Source: Xenopus tropicalis
Taxonomy: Eukaryota; Chordata; Amphibia; Anura; Pipidae
Direction of reading: 5' to 3'
DNA: 64,000 bases
NCBI RefSeq assembly: GCF_000004195.4
Contig: NC_030681.2
Coordinates: forward strand, 92,077,681-92,141,680
Positions within the stretch are counted from its first letter, which is position 1. The number at the start of each line of letters is the position of its first letter. The position numbers were made by a program, and so were the translations under genes. The notes under the pieces were generated by a model. The model made no database searches. It was not told where the DNA came from and saw only the letters and a program-made list of their open reading frames with translations. Positions 1 to 11,446 of the stretch are shown piece after piece.

Positions 1-113
1 AATTAGCCCAATACTGCCCAACTGTAGGCAATATTGGGAGAAGATCTTGGGATCACCTTTACCTTGGGTGACAGGGTCTTAATCATGGTTTTTCGTCAAA
101 AATCAATCAATCA
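1..113. repeat. Possible repeat end with (AATC)n tail
   Basis: The last 15 bases are a short run of AATC units after a non-repetitive stretch, which is how some LINE and SINE 3' ends finish. The rest lies outside the window, so no family can be given. Confidence 0.25.
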
Positions 114-956
114 ATGGAGTGTGTGAATATGGAGATAGTGATGTGCTTACCCAGTCAGTTAAGCTCTCTCGATATGCTTTCCAGAGAGATACAGCTCATA
201 TACATTGTACATCATATTCATTGCGGTTGCTGCCTGAACAATATACTGCTTTGTTTTAAAACATCAACTAAAGTTGAATTAAATAAAGGCGCTGTCCAGC
301 TAAAAAGAAATAATTTTATCGATTCTCTTGCAGAGTCACTTGCCCATCTAGGACTTCTTCTTCAGGAGACCATAAAGAAACCCTGGAATTTACCTAGCAG
401 TAATTTCACGGTTTTCTTATTAGCCCCTAGTTTCCCCCACACACAGGGCTGACTTGCGTCAAATGAATTTTATGAATAAATTGCACATGGCATAAGTGAT
501 GCCATTTGCACAGAAATGTTTTAATAAAAGTAAAAACGAGTTGGTAGCAGGCTAAACTTACTTTATTTATATACCAGGGCTATTATGTATGGATTGAACA
601 TATCTATATTAATTAAGCTCGGTATTTCATAGACAAGGGTAATATTTGTGTTTGGGAAACTAATAAACATAGCAACCCAAGATGTATATTATGGCAACTC
701 CTATTTGACATTATTATCAATACCCTATGAAAGTTCTTAAAAAAAATCATTAGAAAAAAAAAGGACTTGCATATTGCATATTAAGCTAGTTTTACTGTTT
801 AGCACTTCTGCACTCCAGTTTGTCTGCATAGGAGTTCATGCAGTAATTCATGTCACAGAGATTCCCTGCTTGTGCTAAATGTAATGGGATTCCTGATAAT
901 TAAGCAAATACCTATGCTTTTGCATTCTGCAGCCTAGTTTTTTTTATAGGAATAAA
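114..956. other. No gene seen
   Basis: AT-rich DNA. The longest frame (112 codons from base 114) has no domain likeness, no RNA-binding or membrane pattern and no splice context that would support it. Confidence 0.6.
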
Positions 957-1145
957 AGGTTGACATATCGATAAATGGTTGATAGACAAATACATAGGAT
1001 ATATAGATTGATAGATAGACAGAGAGACAGACAGGAGATATATAAGCAATAGACAGATAGACAGACAGACATAGATAAAACAGAGATAGGCATAGAGACA
1101 GACGTATTGATGGACAGACAGATAGATCAATAGATTGATAGATCC
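957..1145 (+). repeat. Degenerate GATA/GACA simple repeat
   Basis: Interspersed GATA, GACA and AGAT units with many substitutions. The minus-strand frames of Ser/Leu/Tyr/Ile repeats here are products of the repeat. Confidence 0.85.
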
Positions 1146-1400
1146 AGAGTCGCATTAGAGTACCTGAGGCCCACAGGGTACCAGACTCAAGGGCTCACCA
1201 ACCAGCCACCGAAGAGCCCACCACCTAGCTGCTGCCATTCCCCGCTATGCCCCAGCTACAGGTACACCCGCTTTGCCCTTACTTGCTGTTGAAAAATAAA
1301 GATGGTCGTGCATTACTCTGGCAGAGAGTGGTGGTGGCATCTTGCTTGCAGGCAGGTGGCAGGGCCCAACAGGGTCAAGACCCACAGAAACCACACCATG
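1146..1400. other. GC-richer spacer between two GATA tracts
   Basis: A more GC-rich segment with no recognised family, bounded on both sides by GATA repeat. Confidence 0.5.
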
Positions 1401-1407
1401 GATAGAT

Positions 1408-1469
<62 letters not shown>

Positions 1470-1483
1470 CAGATAGACAGATA
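1401..1483 (+). repeat. (GATA)n microsatellite
   Basis: An almost perfect run of about 18-20 GATA units, ending in two GACA-type variants. Its length and purity suggest it is polymorphic. Confidence 0.95.
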
Positions 1484-2031
1484 ATCATAAGTATATATCA
1501 CAAGTATATATCATTATACACATGTTGGATACAATCTTAGCATAAACAGCCAATCAAAGTTATTTTGAGGGATTACGTTAAAGTACAAAACAATAATAAC
1601 TATCTGCAGTACCTTAGTTATCTATCATCTCTCAAAGTATAGCTTGTAGAGGTGAGGCACGACAAAACAGCACACTAGAAAAGGAATCAACTTCTCAGCC
1701 CATACAGTAGACAGCACAGAACAGCTCCTGACATAATTTACCTGTTGGGTTATGGAGAGAGCCAGGGTTTGGGGGCCACTCACAAAACAGTAGATTCAGA
1801 CTCAGAGTGGCACTTTGTGCCTGCCCTGCCCAACCCCTTATGGCAGATAGAGAGATAGATTGCTATAAGAATATAGTGAAATGCTGGTTCAAACTCTTGA
1901 TAATGGATCATTGCATCAGTTATAACATTTTTCCCTGTCTTTTTTGTGAAGCATGAACTCTGTTCCCACTCCTGTACACCAATAAAATACTAGCTTCACG
2001 TATTACAACCTAATAAAAGGTCCTGTTATCC
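1484..2031. other. No gene seen
   Basis: Unclassified sequence with a small GATA-like patch near 1848-1860. Confidence 0.5.
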
Positions 2032-2528
2032 TTAAATGAACAGTGCAGTATAAAAATAAATTGTTTAAAATAGATAAATTGCACAAAATAAAAAAAGTTT
2101 TCAATAGAGTTATTGTAGATGTAATAGATTTTATTACAAAAATGTAATATATAAAGGCTGGAGTGGGCAGATGTCTAACATAATGCCCATAACACTACGT
2201 CCACCTTTCAAGCTCTCTAAGCTGTTAGCAGTCAGTTACCAATCAGTGACTTAAGGTGGGGGGCATATGGGACATAAGTGTTCAGATAGTTTGCATTTGA
2301 ATCTGACCTGCGTGCTCACAAACTAACTGAACAGTTATGTCCCATGTGGCCCCCCCTAAAGTCACTGACTAACTAAGAGGTTTGAGAGCTGAAAGCAGGA
2401 AGTAGAGTTCTGCCCACTCCAGCCTTTATAGATTACATTTTTGCCTAACTATATTGCAAATATTTTTCTTTTTTGCACAGTCTATCCATTTTACCAAGTT
2501 TCCTTTTTACACTGAACTGTTCCTTTAA
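2032..2528. mobile_element. TTAA-flanked MITE, T2 type
   Basis: The ends are imperfect inverted repeats: TTAAATGAACAGTGCAGT on the left and the complement of TTAAAGGAACAGTTCAGT on the right. TTAA lies at both outer edges (2032-2035 and 2525-2528). The inner arms also pair, for example the CAGATGTCTAACATAATGCC region with its degraded partner near 2400. TTAA targets with TTAAAGG-type ends are the published signature of the Xenopus T2 family (Kolobok-like). It is non-autonomous, with no transposase frame. Confidence 0.85.
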
Positions 2529-3397
2529 ACGCTTCAAGAACATTATTCATTAACTGATATCAGATTTGTGGGCAAAGAAATGTTCTTTAAGTCAGAGCTG
2601 AAAATGTTACTTGCCAGTAAAAGAGGTTAATTAAATAAATCAGCACGCTACCTTTCATTTGTCAATAAGCTGACAATACTCCTTCAAAAACAATTCTCAG
2701 TGCTTTTAAGAGTATTTTTTTTATGCCATTGAAATTTCACATGTAACCAGCTTTCTTCTCTGCAATTTAGCTCTTTATTTAGCTCACAAAGTAGGCATTA
2801 TACTAAGGAGGTAGAGTATTCATCTTTTGGCGTCAGTACCCGTTGCCCTTAGCAACACCACTTGAAGGCAGGACTTTTTTCATCTCAAATTAAGACCATG
2901 GGTCAAACGCATAGTACTGTAAGAAACAGTTCTTTGGTATGAAATGTATTTGCTTCAAATCTTTAAAGCCAAGAAAACAATTACTGAAGAAATATACTCT
3001 ATATATGGGCCATAAATGTTTTTTTTCTGTTAATAAATTCAATTTTTGATAATGTTTGTAGCAGAATCCTATTTATTTGGCAGGTGCGACATTCAATGTT
3101 GTTTTGTAGAAACTAGCATTAGGGTCCTGCTCACTGAAAATAAGAGAATGAAACTGGTTAACAGTATCAATGTCTGTAATATTCTGAAGGGATTTGTGAC
3201 TGCTGTTCTTGAACTACATCTCCCAACACATCCCAGAGTGATACTAGCTTATAGAAATCACAACCCTCTTATTTATGAATCTTATTATGTAGGATCTGTG
3301 ACTCCATTAAAAGAATCCTAATGTACAGCTGAAATTTCAGAGGTCCTATTTGCAAGAATCACCTTTGCCCAGGAAATTATATGGCCCTTACAGAGTT
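2529..3397. other. No gene seen
   Basis: AT-rich. A 91-codon frame at 3046-3321 has no family likeness. Confidence 0.5.
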
Positions 3398-3859
3398 TTA
3401 AAGGAAAAGTAATATTAAAAATTTTTAAGTAAAAAATCTATTCTACCCTGCCCCAATAATTGCCCTATCCTGCAAACCATTTATTATTTGGAATGCTTTA
3501 GTACAAAATACCTGTTAAAACTTGGCTTCCGGTCATTTGAAGAAAGGAGATACGGCGATGCAGGGGATATCGGGGGAAGCATCCACTATGCGGCAATCGA
3601 TTGATCGAGCCTAACCTGACTCCTTCCTATACAGAAGCAAGGCTAGATTCGATCAATCGATCGCAGCATAGTGGATGCTTCCCCCGATATTCCCTGCATC
3701 GCCATATCTCCTTTCTTTAAATGACCGGAAGCCAAGTTTTAACAGGTATTTTGTACTAAAGCATTCAAAATAATAAATGGTTTGCAGGATAGGGCAAATA
3801 TTGGGGCGGGGTAGAATAGATTTTTTACTTAAAATTTTTTAGTGTTACTTTTCCTTTAA
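3398..3859. mobile_element. Long-hairpin TTAA MITE
   Basis: Two arms of about 205 bases (3398-3605 and 3650-3859) are nearly perfect reverse complements around a loop of about 45 bases. The ends are TTAAAGGAAAAGTAA and its near complement, with TTAA at both edges. Little divergence between the arms suggests a fairly young or structurally constrained copy. Confidence 0.9.
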
Positions 3860-4907
3860 ATCCTTGTGTGTAGGGAATTGAAGAGCTCTGAACAAATCTC
3901 AATTTAAATCTGATCCAAGTGCAAGCAATGGAACACAGTACGCCTAAACAGAGATGAGTGCATTGAATCATATGTATCCTACTGACCGTACAACATTTTC
4001 AGATCCAATTCAGAAGTGATTTGTGTCTATTAGACTGTAATTTCTGCCTCTCTGAACACAGACTTGAAACTGAGCTGTTACATATTTTGTACTATGAACT
4101 CTGAAGCTGATTTTAGCATGTGTGCTCACAAATTCGCAGGACTAAAAGTTTATTGAAGATAGTGGTATAGGACTATATGCAGGATGTACAAGCAATGTAA
4201 TCTTAGGAACCTATTGAAATAATTTTTTATCTAATTTCTAATATTAACTTAAATTATGAAAATGTTATAGCCACTTTTCTTCTGGCATACATGTACCTAC
4301 TATTTTCCAGTCACGTATTAGCTTAGTCTCACACAGATCCTAAGGCTGATAAGACGCAGGATGTTTTGTCCACCGAGATCCCAAAACACCCATGCTGCTT
4401 CCGACAAGTATTTAACTGAATAAGTAAAACCCGACAGCATTAGATCTGAAAATGCTTTTGTGTCTGTCTTTACACTCACTTTGTTTTTCCGAAGCCTCCT
4501 TGTGAGGCAACTTTAGAAAAATGGGCAACACATTGCAGAGATTTGTCACCCACACTAGCGCAGATTTATCGACAAATCTCCCATGTGCCATGGCTCTTAT
4601 TTCTGGCATTAACAAGAATATGAAGCCAGTTTCATTTCAATACTTCCTATCACTTCTGGTCCCAAAGAACTTAAGAGAAGCTACTAAAACTAATTACCAG
4701 CCTACTGAGAAGCCTCTTATAATGAGCTGCTCAAAGGCTGCTTTTTTAAAGTAGGTAGGGAGCCTGAAAAAATTACTGTTTATAAAGGAAGGGAGGGTGT
4801 TAGTTCAGTAAAAATAACCCAATTTTCAAATTAGTGCTTTATAATAGCAAAAATAGGAAAACATGATTTTTTTTTAAAAAAAATGACAACATAGGCAGAA
4901 TGTAATT
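3860..4907. other. No gene seen
   Basis: Overlapping frames of 67 and 77 codons near 4412-4754 lie on opposite strands over the same bases and look like chance. Confidence 0.5.
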
Positions 4908-5250
4908 TTAAAGGTGATAGAAAGGTAAATTTACTGGGGGCAGCCAAAATGTTGGGCACCCCCCAGTGATTGTAATTGCTTACTATTCTCCAGGTTGGTG
5001 CACCAGCCCGGGGTTTTCCTTGCGACTCCCAGAGCAGGTGCATGCGCAGTAGAGTGTTAAAGTTTGGCATTTATCTCTACTGTGCACGCACAAGCGTGGT
5101 GTAGACGAACAAAGAGGATTGCTACCCCTGGCTGGAGTGGTTTTCTCCTAACAGGAGCACCAACCCAGGGTATAGTAAGATATTACAATCACAGGAGGGT
5201 GTCTAATATGCCTAACTGGCACACCCCAGTGATTGTACCTTTCCTCCTCT
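4908..5250. mobile_element. Degraded TTAA MITE (GGGGGTGCC subtype)
   Basis: The left end TTAAAGGTGATAGAAAGGTA is intact. The interior resembles the elements at 14423 and 51676: a mirrored CACCCCCCAGTG/CACCCCAGTG pair, CACCAGCCCGGGG opposite CACCAACCCAGGG, and a central GCATGCGCAGTAGAG arm. The right tip after CCTTTCCTCCTC has lost its TTAA. Confidence 0.75.
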
Positions 5251-5307
5251 GTTAGCACAAGTCCTATTTATTGTGTTTTTTAGCAAAAGTGTTTTTAGGT
5301 ATATACT

Positions 5308-5317
5308 GTCCCTTTAA
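5308..5317. repeat. Solitary TTAA-type element end
   Basis: The bases CTGTCCCTTTAA read as a T2-like right end (complement TTAAAGGGACAG), but I find no matching left end. Confidence 0.35.
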
Positions 5318-5380
5318 CATGATAGGAAGCTAAAAGGATGACGAAGGGGGTAATGGCTGTAATTTTGTAGTTTTAAGCCA

Positions 5381-5795
5381 CTTGTTACCTAAAGCACCTT
5401 CTACCCAGACACAGAAAGCTGTATAAAGGTCCTTTGCAAATTTAACATGAAACCCAAATTATTATACCTGTTATAAAGGCATTTAAAAATATCACCTGTC
5501 ATTCATAAATTGCTTTTCCTGTCTCTATGCCTCACAAACACAGGTTGGGCAGGAATTACTTTCACTTTCCATTCAGCATTTCCTAGAGGTCATTGCACTT
5601 CTCACATTCCCCATTACTCCTCACTGCCTATAATTGTGTAGCCTCTGTATGAGCATCAGGTCCCCTCATTCTGCCTGCTTGCTATTATTGCTTTATTCCA
5701 AGACTGAAGGAAACATGTGAATAATTCATATAGTGTAATAAAGTTTTGTATGCTTAACAAACATGACAGAAAATGATTTGGTCCCTGTTGATATG
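5381..5795 (+). mobile_element. Degraded copy of the 22806-23329 element
   Basis: The sequence runs parallel to 22806-23329: AGCTGTATAA, AACATGAAACCCAAA, TATAAAGGCATTTAAAA, ACTTTCACTTTC and CATATAGTGTAATAAAGTTT occur in the same order. It lacks clean TTAA ends and is shorter, so it is an older or internally deleted member. Confidence 0.75.
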
Positions 5796-7196
5796 CAGAG
5801 CATCTTGTTTAAATAAAGCAATTATATTCTTTGTCTGGTACTGGTGGATAGTGCTGCCATCTTTTGTGGAAGAAAATCTGCCCTTCTTATCACTGTTTAC
5901 TTTCTTTCTTAAGTAACCAACAATTCCATTGGTTAAGAAAAGATTCTTACCAGTTAGGCCTGTGCAGTACTGGCAAGGTGCCATGTCTAATGGTGACTAT
6001 AAAAAGGCTATGAATACAGATTAAGAGAGAGGTAAGGATAGTAGGAGAGAAAAGACTGATGTATTAACCCTTTGGAAAATGTTGTTCTTTTTGCATAAGT
6101 TTTATTAGGATTGGTTACTCAAACAGAAAGTATACTGGCTCACTAACAACAAATAAATAGATAAAAGGGACATATGTCAAGCTGATCTCAGAAGTAAACA
6201 CTGAATGTAGGACTATAAATAGGTATCAAATTTATTACAGCAAAAGAATCACTAAAAACACAGCTAGCTAACAAAGATCTTTGAACATTATATATTGCCC
6301 TTTGCTAAGACCCCAATTTAAGAGGGACTGTCCTTCAGTTATATTTTGTATTGAGTTCCTTGACTACACATAGAACAGTACTTTATAAGCAGCAAACTGA
6401 AAACCTTCTGGTACTTCATGCTTATTGTACTTAGTTTCCACAATTCCATATGCACCGATGCTTTACAGATGCCATCACAGTTCCACAAATGTACTTTTTC
6501 CACAAAACAAGCCAAAGTCTTAATCCAGTGTGTTTGACTGTAAGCAGATCAAGAGGCTTTAGCATGACTTTGCATTGCTATATCAGTAGTGTTAAACTGG
6601 ATCTCTCATTCCAGCTGATGAAAAGTTTGGGAAATGTATTAAGATTAAAGCTGCTTATTTTCCAGGTTCATTTATTGTACTTTAATGATAAACTGGACAG
6701 ATTTTCACCAGGTAAAATGATCTGTTTATGTGTCTTAAACCTTTCATTTGAGCATTTTTAAAACTCTGTCATTCCATAACAAGCAATCTATAAAATAAAA
6801 TAATGGTCTGTTAATACTATTCTGTCTTAAAACAGTCACATTTCTGCCAATCTGTCTTGCCAAAGGATCACTGCTGTTTCTTTTTTTTGTTTTTTGTTTC
6901 TATTGTTCTGCTGTACAGAGCTGTGTGTGCAAGTAGTGCTTTATTATACACACATACAGTACATTCATACAAAAAGGAGGTCCACTTAAAAGTTAATGAG
7001 CTGCTTGAACTATACACACAGCTACAATGGCAAAGGTGTGTGGGCTGCTGTTTAAAACCTAACACGCTTATTTTTTATTGAGTATATTAAATATACTTCA
7101 CAGTGAGCCAAAGCATTGTATCTATTAATTAATTAATTGAGCCTATATCAGCTAAGAGAGTTGTGGTCATTTACATTTCCCCTGGGCAAAAGTATG
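5796..7196. other. No gene seen
   Basis: AT-rich DNA. A 103-codon frame at 6450-6761 and a 74-codon frame at 6857-7081 have no recognisable domain. Confidence 0.5.
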
Positions 7197-7399
7197 TTAG
7201 GGCTCTGGCACACGGGGAAATTACGGAAGTCGTCTTGAGAGGAAACTTCCGCAATGTTGCAGAAATTGCGGCGCCGCATATGCCATACCACCGGCGATTT
7301 GCATTTTCGCCAGTGGGATGGCATTTCGGAGAGATTAGTCGCCCGCAACAAGGGAGATTTGTCGCGGGCGACTAATCTCTCTGTGTGCCAGAGCCCTTA
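7197..7399. mobile_element. PIF/Harbinger-like MITE, TTA duplication
   Basis: Terminal inverted repeats GGGCTCTGGCACACGGGG and its near complement span 7200-7396, flanked by direct TTA trinucleotides at 7197-7199 and 7397-7399. The body contains mirrored TTTGTCGCGGGCGACTAATC blocks. A 3-bp TTA/TAA duplication is the usual PIF/Harbinger pattern; superfamily placement is inference. Confidence 0.88.
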
Positions 7400-7560
7400 G
7401 GGTGAAGACACACAGAGCTACTAGTAGAAGCTACTAGCCGATGCTGTCCCTAATCCGACTAGATTTTCTAACCTGCCCGATCGAGATCTGGCCGATTTCA
7501 GGCCAGATATCGGTCAGGCAGGCCTGTCGGAACTGCCCATACACAGGCCGATTAAGGGTC
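7400..7560. mobile_element. Fragments of two further MITEs
   Basis: It starts with GGTGAAGACACACAGAGCTA, another frog repeat end. At about 7440 it passes into the CCGATCGAGATCTGGCC interior and CCATACACAGGCCGATTA end also seen in the 9745-10127 element. It looks like a pile-up of truncated elements directly abutting the preceding MITE. Confidence 0.65.
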
Positions 7561-9009
7561 CAGCAATTAAGGAGGTTAAATAAAATCTAAAAGATATTAA
7601 AAAAAAAATAACCCAATTGTGTTAGGTGAGAGAAAAATACAGTATACTTTTGCTTACACACACAATAATACAAATGTTCAAAGCTGCAGCATATGGCAAT
7701 TGCACAGTGTCTCCTGTGATAAGCTTTCATATTGCTTTGGAAAATGTGATATCTCCCCAGAGAGGCTGCCAGCTGAATCACAGTTAATAATGGCATTTTT
7801 GACAAAGATTTCACTCTTTATAGATGCACTTCTGATTAATATTTCTCTTCTATTGTTTTATGTCATACTTTTTTGTATAGAAATAATCTGCAACATTCAT
7901 AAAAGATGTTTTACATCTGAATCACCAATATTGTATTCAGTGTTCAGGTGTCACAGCAGATAAAAAAGTCATACCAATATAGTAAATAGACCAGAGTGTA
8001 ATCCAGACTATTCAAGCACTACACATAAATGCATCATAGAAGAAGCAACCAAATCTACCAAACAAGCAATCACTCACGAAAATGTTCTAGAAAGTGGGAT
8101 TACATATTTCTGTCATCAGAAAGGCACAACATATTTGAAGATATCATGACAAGCCATGAAAAGTAGGGATGAGTGACCTTTTTTGCCCTGCACAGATTCA
8201 CAGTGAAATTTGCATTTTCAGTGGAAGCAAGTTTTTTTTCACTTCTGTTTCAGTTCATTAGGCCAGAAAAAACACCATTATTATCCCCTTGCCAGGAAAA
8301 AACACCATTATTATTCCATTGCCTTCTACAACAAACAATGGGATTAGGGCCCTCCTCAGTCCTCCCACTGTCTGTTTATACCTATACACCATGTTTGGAA
8401 GAAATTGTCAACATGGGAGCCATTTCTCCTATGACAAACAACTGCAACATAGTGGAAAGTAGCCCTTCTAACAAGGCAGAGCAATGTATATTGCTATTGC
8501 AGAGATAAAAGTGCCTTAACTGCAATTTAATTTCCCTTCCCATTGACTGCAATGAATATCGGCATCATTCTGCTGTTTTGCAAACTTATAAATGATGCAA
8601 GTTCACTCATCAGTAATACAGCATTATTACTTAGAGATAAATGAGAAACACAGTCTACAGTGCATACTATGTATTACACTGTAGTATTTTATAGTGATTT
8701 CCACAGTTGTGTTCATTATTTTTCATGCACTCAAAATAACCTCTATTTTTATTAATGGAACAAAACTAAAGATAGAAAACAAGTAGTCTGCAAATACTGG
8801 AGTATTGGCAGCTTGGTTTTATTGTTTTCTTTGTTTTTTTTTTTACAGTAAAAAGGGGGTTATTCAGCAAATAAATGACAGTGTTTAATGGAGGAACAGA
8901 AATAAAAGGTCCCTTTAAAATGACTCACACAGGCATTTATCAATACTGAGCACTTTTGCATATGGGCAGTAACCATGGCAACCAATGAAATCACTGTAGC
9001 TAAACGGAT
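7561..9009. other. No gene seen
   Basis: AT-rich. Frames of 111-114 codons at 7619-7963 and 8173-8508 carry no recognisable domain. A short direct repeat of CCAGGAAAAAACACCATTATTA-like sequence occurs near 8262-8315. Confidence 0.5.
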
Positions 9010-9262
9010 ATAACAGGGGAGCACTCACCAGACGCCAGTTTCTTTCCAAGAGTCCCGTGCTTGCACATCCAAAGATGCCCCCGGTCCAGGCATAGGTAAA
9101 GTACAGGAGAAATTGGTATTGGTGGATGGAGCACGCCAAGACTACTACTTCATAAAAATAATGAATACTTTATTTCATACCTCTATTAAAAACATGTTGC
9201 CAAACACCACACCATCAGCTTGACGCGTTTCGTGGCCTACTGCCACTTCCTCAGAAGCTGTA
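9010..9262 (-). mobile_element. Penelope-like non-autonomous repeat carrying a hammerhead motif
   Basis: On the minus strand this segment begins with the hammerhead-like motif and continues through a TTTAATAGAGGTATGAAATA-type stretch to about 9010. The same order (hammerhead motif, then sequence ending in a GAGCAC/GGAGCACAGG block) recurs at 12785-12960. Hammerhead motifs of this style are known from Penelope-like retroelements; assigning this repeat there is inference, as no reverse transcriptase is present. Confidence 0.55.
9216..9260 (-). ncRNA. Hammerhead-ribozyme-like motif, best copy
   Basis: Read on the minus strand: stem I CAGCUU pairs perfectly with AAGCUG at the other end. The core CUGAGGA fits the hammerhead CUGANGA. 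Stem II is GUGGC with GCCAC around an AGUAG loop. GAAA follows, then a two-pair stem III (AC with GU) and a GUC cleavage triplet directly before AAGCUG. One extra A stands between CUGAGGA and stem II, where a canonical hammerhead starts pairing, so activity is uncertain. The parts are seen directly; catalysis is not shown. Confidence 0.6.
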
Positions 9263-9744
9263 AATCACTGTAGCTGGCTGAGACACTGATCTTTAATTGC
9301 TTGCTAAAGGTAAGTGCCTGGTGCAAAGTTGCCCACTATTGGCACATGAGCCCCACTGTGCCTTGATACAAGGTTAGTATGTTTGCTTTCTATGGTGGGA
9401 GGAAAGAGCAAACACTATGCCCTCTTGTGTTTTCCAATTAATCACCAAAGTGAAGATGAGATGAGAACCCCTAATTGCACATTGTAAGGCATGCAGTCCC
9501 AGTTCAGATGTGGCCAGGGGGATGCATGTCACCCTGAACTTTGCCACCCTAGGCCATGGGACATGGTGGCCTGCCCACAAATCCAGACCTGAGTTCAAGC
9601 TTTCATCTAATTGCTCTATACATTGTCTAAATGTGTCAGAAACCATGTAAGATGAGGCAATGCCCAAAGAACTTTGTGAGAATGAACCTCAACCAGGACA
9701 GGCCTTATGTGTTAAATGAGCTAACCTGTATTTTTCAGGACTAA
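9263..9744. other. Mostly unclassified, with one repeat fragment
   Basis: Bases 9508-9594 (TTGCCACCCTAGGCC through CACAAATCCAGACCTG) resemble 44030-44101 and look like the end of a hAT-like element. The rest shows no family. The 97-codon minus frame at 9374-9667 overlaps this fragment and is not credible as a gene. Confidence 0.45.
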
Positions 9745-10127
9745 AGGTGGCCATACACGAGCAGATCCGCTCGCTTGGCGATGTCGCCAAGCGAGCGGAT
9801 CTTCCCCCGATATCCCCACCTACGGGTGGGCGATATCGGGGACCATTTAGGTAAAAAAAATAATAATCCGATCGTTTGGCCCTGGGGCCAGACGATCGGA
9901 TTATGTGGGCGGCAATGGGGCAGTCGGATAGGGGACCGCATCAACGAGCCGATGCGGTCCCCGATCCGACCAGATTTTCTAACCTGGCCGATCGAGATCT
10001 GGCCAATTTCAGGCCAGATATCGGTCGGCCAGGCCGCTCTGCTCTCCCCATACACGGGCCGATTAGCTGCCGAATCGGTCCAAGGGACCGATATCGGCAG
10101 CTATAGTCGGCCCGTGTATGGCCACCT
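9745..10127. mobile_element. Palindromic MITE (GGTGGCCATACACG family)
   Basis: The ends are AGGTGGCCATACACG and its complement. Several strong internal hairpins follow one another: GATCCGCTCGCTTGGCGA with its mirror, CCGATATCCCC with its mirror, CCGATCGTTTGGCC with its mirror, and GGGGACCGCATC with its mirror. Flanks are TAA (9742-9744) and TTA (10128-10130). Sister copies with matching flanks show a 3-bp duplication, so PIF/Harbinger is the likely superfamily. The 158-codon plus frame (9775-10251) is repeat translation. Confidence 0.85.
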
Positions 10128-10130
10128 TTA

Positions 10131-10838
10131 CCCTGACTTAAGCCCCCTCACCAGGTACCCCACAGTAACACCTCTGTCACTCGATGTTAGTAATTTGCAC
10201 ACAAAAACTAACCTACCCGCTCCACTGAAATGCACAGAATCAACTAGCTAGCTAGATAGCTTTATTAATCTTCTTTGTACACACAGAGAGAGATACCACC
10301 AGCTAGCTAGATGTCTACCACCTTTTCACTTTTGTTTCAAGCATCCCTCTTCTTTAAATGGGTAATTAGCACTTACACTGAGCTGATATATTTATCGGTT
10401 TCATTTGTATTCACTTGTGCATTAGCAGGTGTTGTTTTGACAGGAGCAGGAAACTAATCAAACAAACTTTTATGCTATCATTTAAGGGCTCAGATTCTAT
10501 TAATAGAAAATAAAAATTAGAATAGAATTATATTGCCCTTTTCAAAATGCAGTAAATCTTTCTCATTGAAAACAGTTTGCGACAAAAAGTTCACTACCCT
10601 GGGGAATTCAGCACATTCTCTTTTCTCGTTTGTGCCTGCTAGATTAGCATTATTAAAACATGTATAGAAATGCCCATTTACACAACTCAGTATGGAAATA
10701 CCAGACATTATAAAATAGACAGAAATGATACAAAACAAGCAAGTGACTCACAAGCATAGTGAACCATAACATAAAAGCAACACATGAAATAAAATGGAGA
10801 AAATACAACTAAATTAAACTAGACTTATTGATTATTAT
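10131..10838. other. No gene seen
   Basis: It contains two AGCTAGCTAGAT blocks about 60 bases apart (near 10243 and 10301). Otherwise AT-rich and unclassified. Confidence 0.5.
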
Positions 10839-10983
10839 AGGTATGGGATCACTTATCAGGAAACACAATATCCAGGAAGATCCAAATTACAGGAAGGACA
10901 TATCCATTGATTATTTCCTTGGACTTAAGCCTAACTAAGCTGCATACATGCATATTGATGGCAAAAGAGTCCTGTTGGGTTAT
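10839..10983. mobile_element. Fragment of CAGGTATGGGA family
   Basis: It begins ATAGGTATGGGATCACTTAT and continues with GATCCAAATTACAGGAAGG and CCTGTTGGGTTATT, matching the element at 25170-25492 but lacking the other half. Confidence 0.65.
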
Positions 10984-11446
10984 TTAAAGGAGAAGGAAAG
11001 AGTTAATCTCAAGCTGCAGGCATACCTTCAGTTGTCTCAATAGTGCCCTTAAGTCTCCCTATATTTCACCTGTTCAAATGATCAGAAGCCAAACAGGAAG
11101 AAAGAACGCTGAGCTGTGTAAAGAAAGTTCCCACAATGCCTCACTCCTGCACAGACATGCAGACCAAACTGAACATGCTCAGTTAGTAAGACTATGAGTC
11201 AGCTTCCTGCTGATTGGCTCAGTTCCACATTCCTAAGGGGGGGGTGAGTTCTTAGCATTCTTGAGGGAGGGGGGAGCAGGAAAGAGCAGAGAACAGAAAG
11301 CTGCATGTCTCTGGCACAGGAATTACAGACACAAGAAATCTTTTTTCAGAGAAGTCAGTGCAGCGTTTCTGTTAGTGCTTATGGCTGTTTTTACATAGAT
11401 CTTTCTGATAAAGCTTACTTAGTTTTTACCTTTCTTTCTCCTTTAA
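10984..11446. mobile_element. TTAA MITE, T2 type
   Basis: It runs from TTAAAGGAGAAGGAAAG to CTTTCTTTCTCCTTTAA, with TTAA at 10984-10987 and 11443-11446. The interior has a G-run (TAAGGGGGGGGTGAG) and the CTTATGGCTGT...TTTACATAGA block shared with the elements at 15961 and 28697. Confidence 0.85.

Noticed and set aside
7163..7375. Overlapping sense and antisense frames of about 70 codons
   Set aside because: Both lie over the Harbinger-like foldback.
8173..8508. 111-codon frame with two PEKTPLL/QEKTPLL repeats
   Set aside because: The peptide repeat stems from a 22-base direct repeat in the DNA. No further support for coding.
9775..10251. 158-codon plus frame
   Set aside because: It lies almost wholly within a foldback MITE and has overlapping frames on both strands due to the palindromes.
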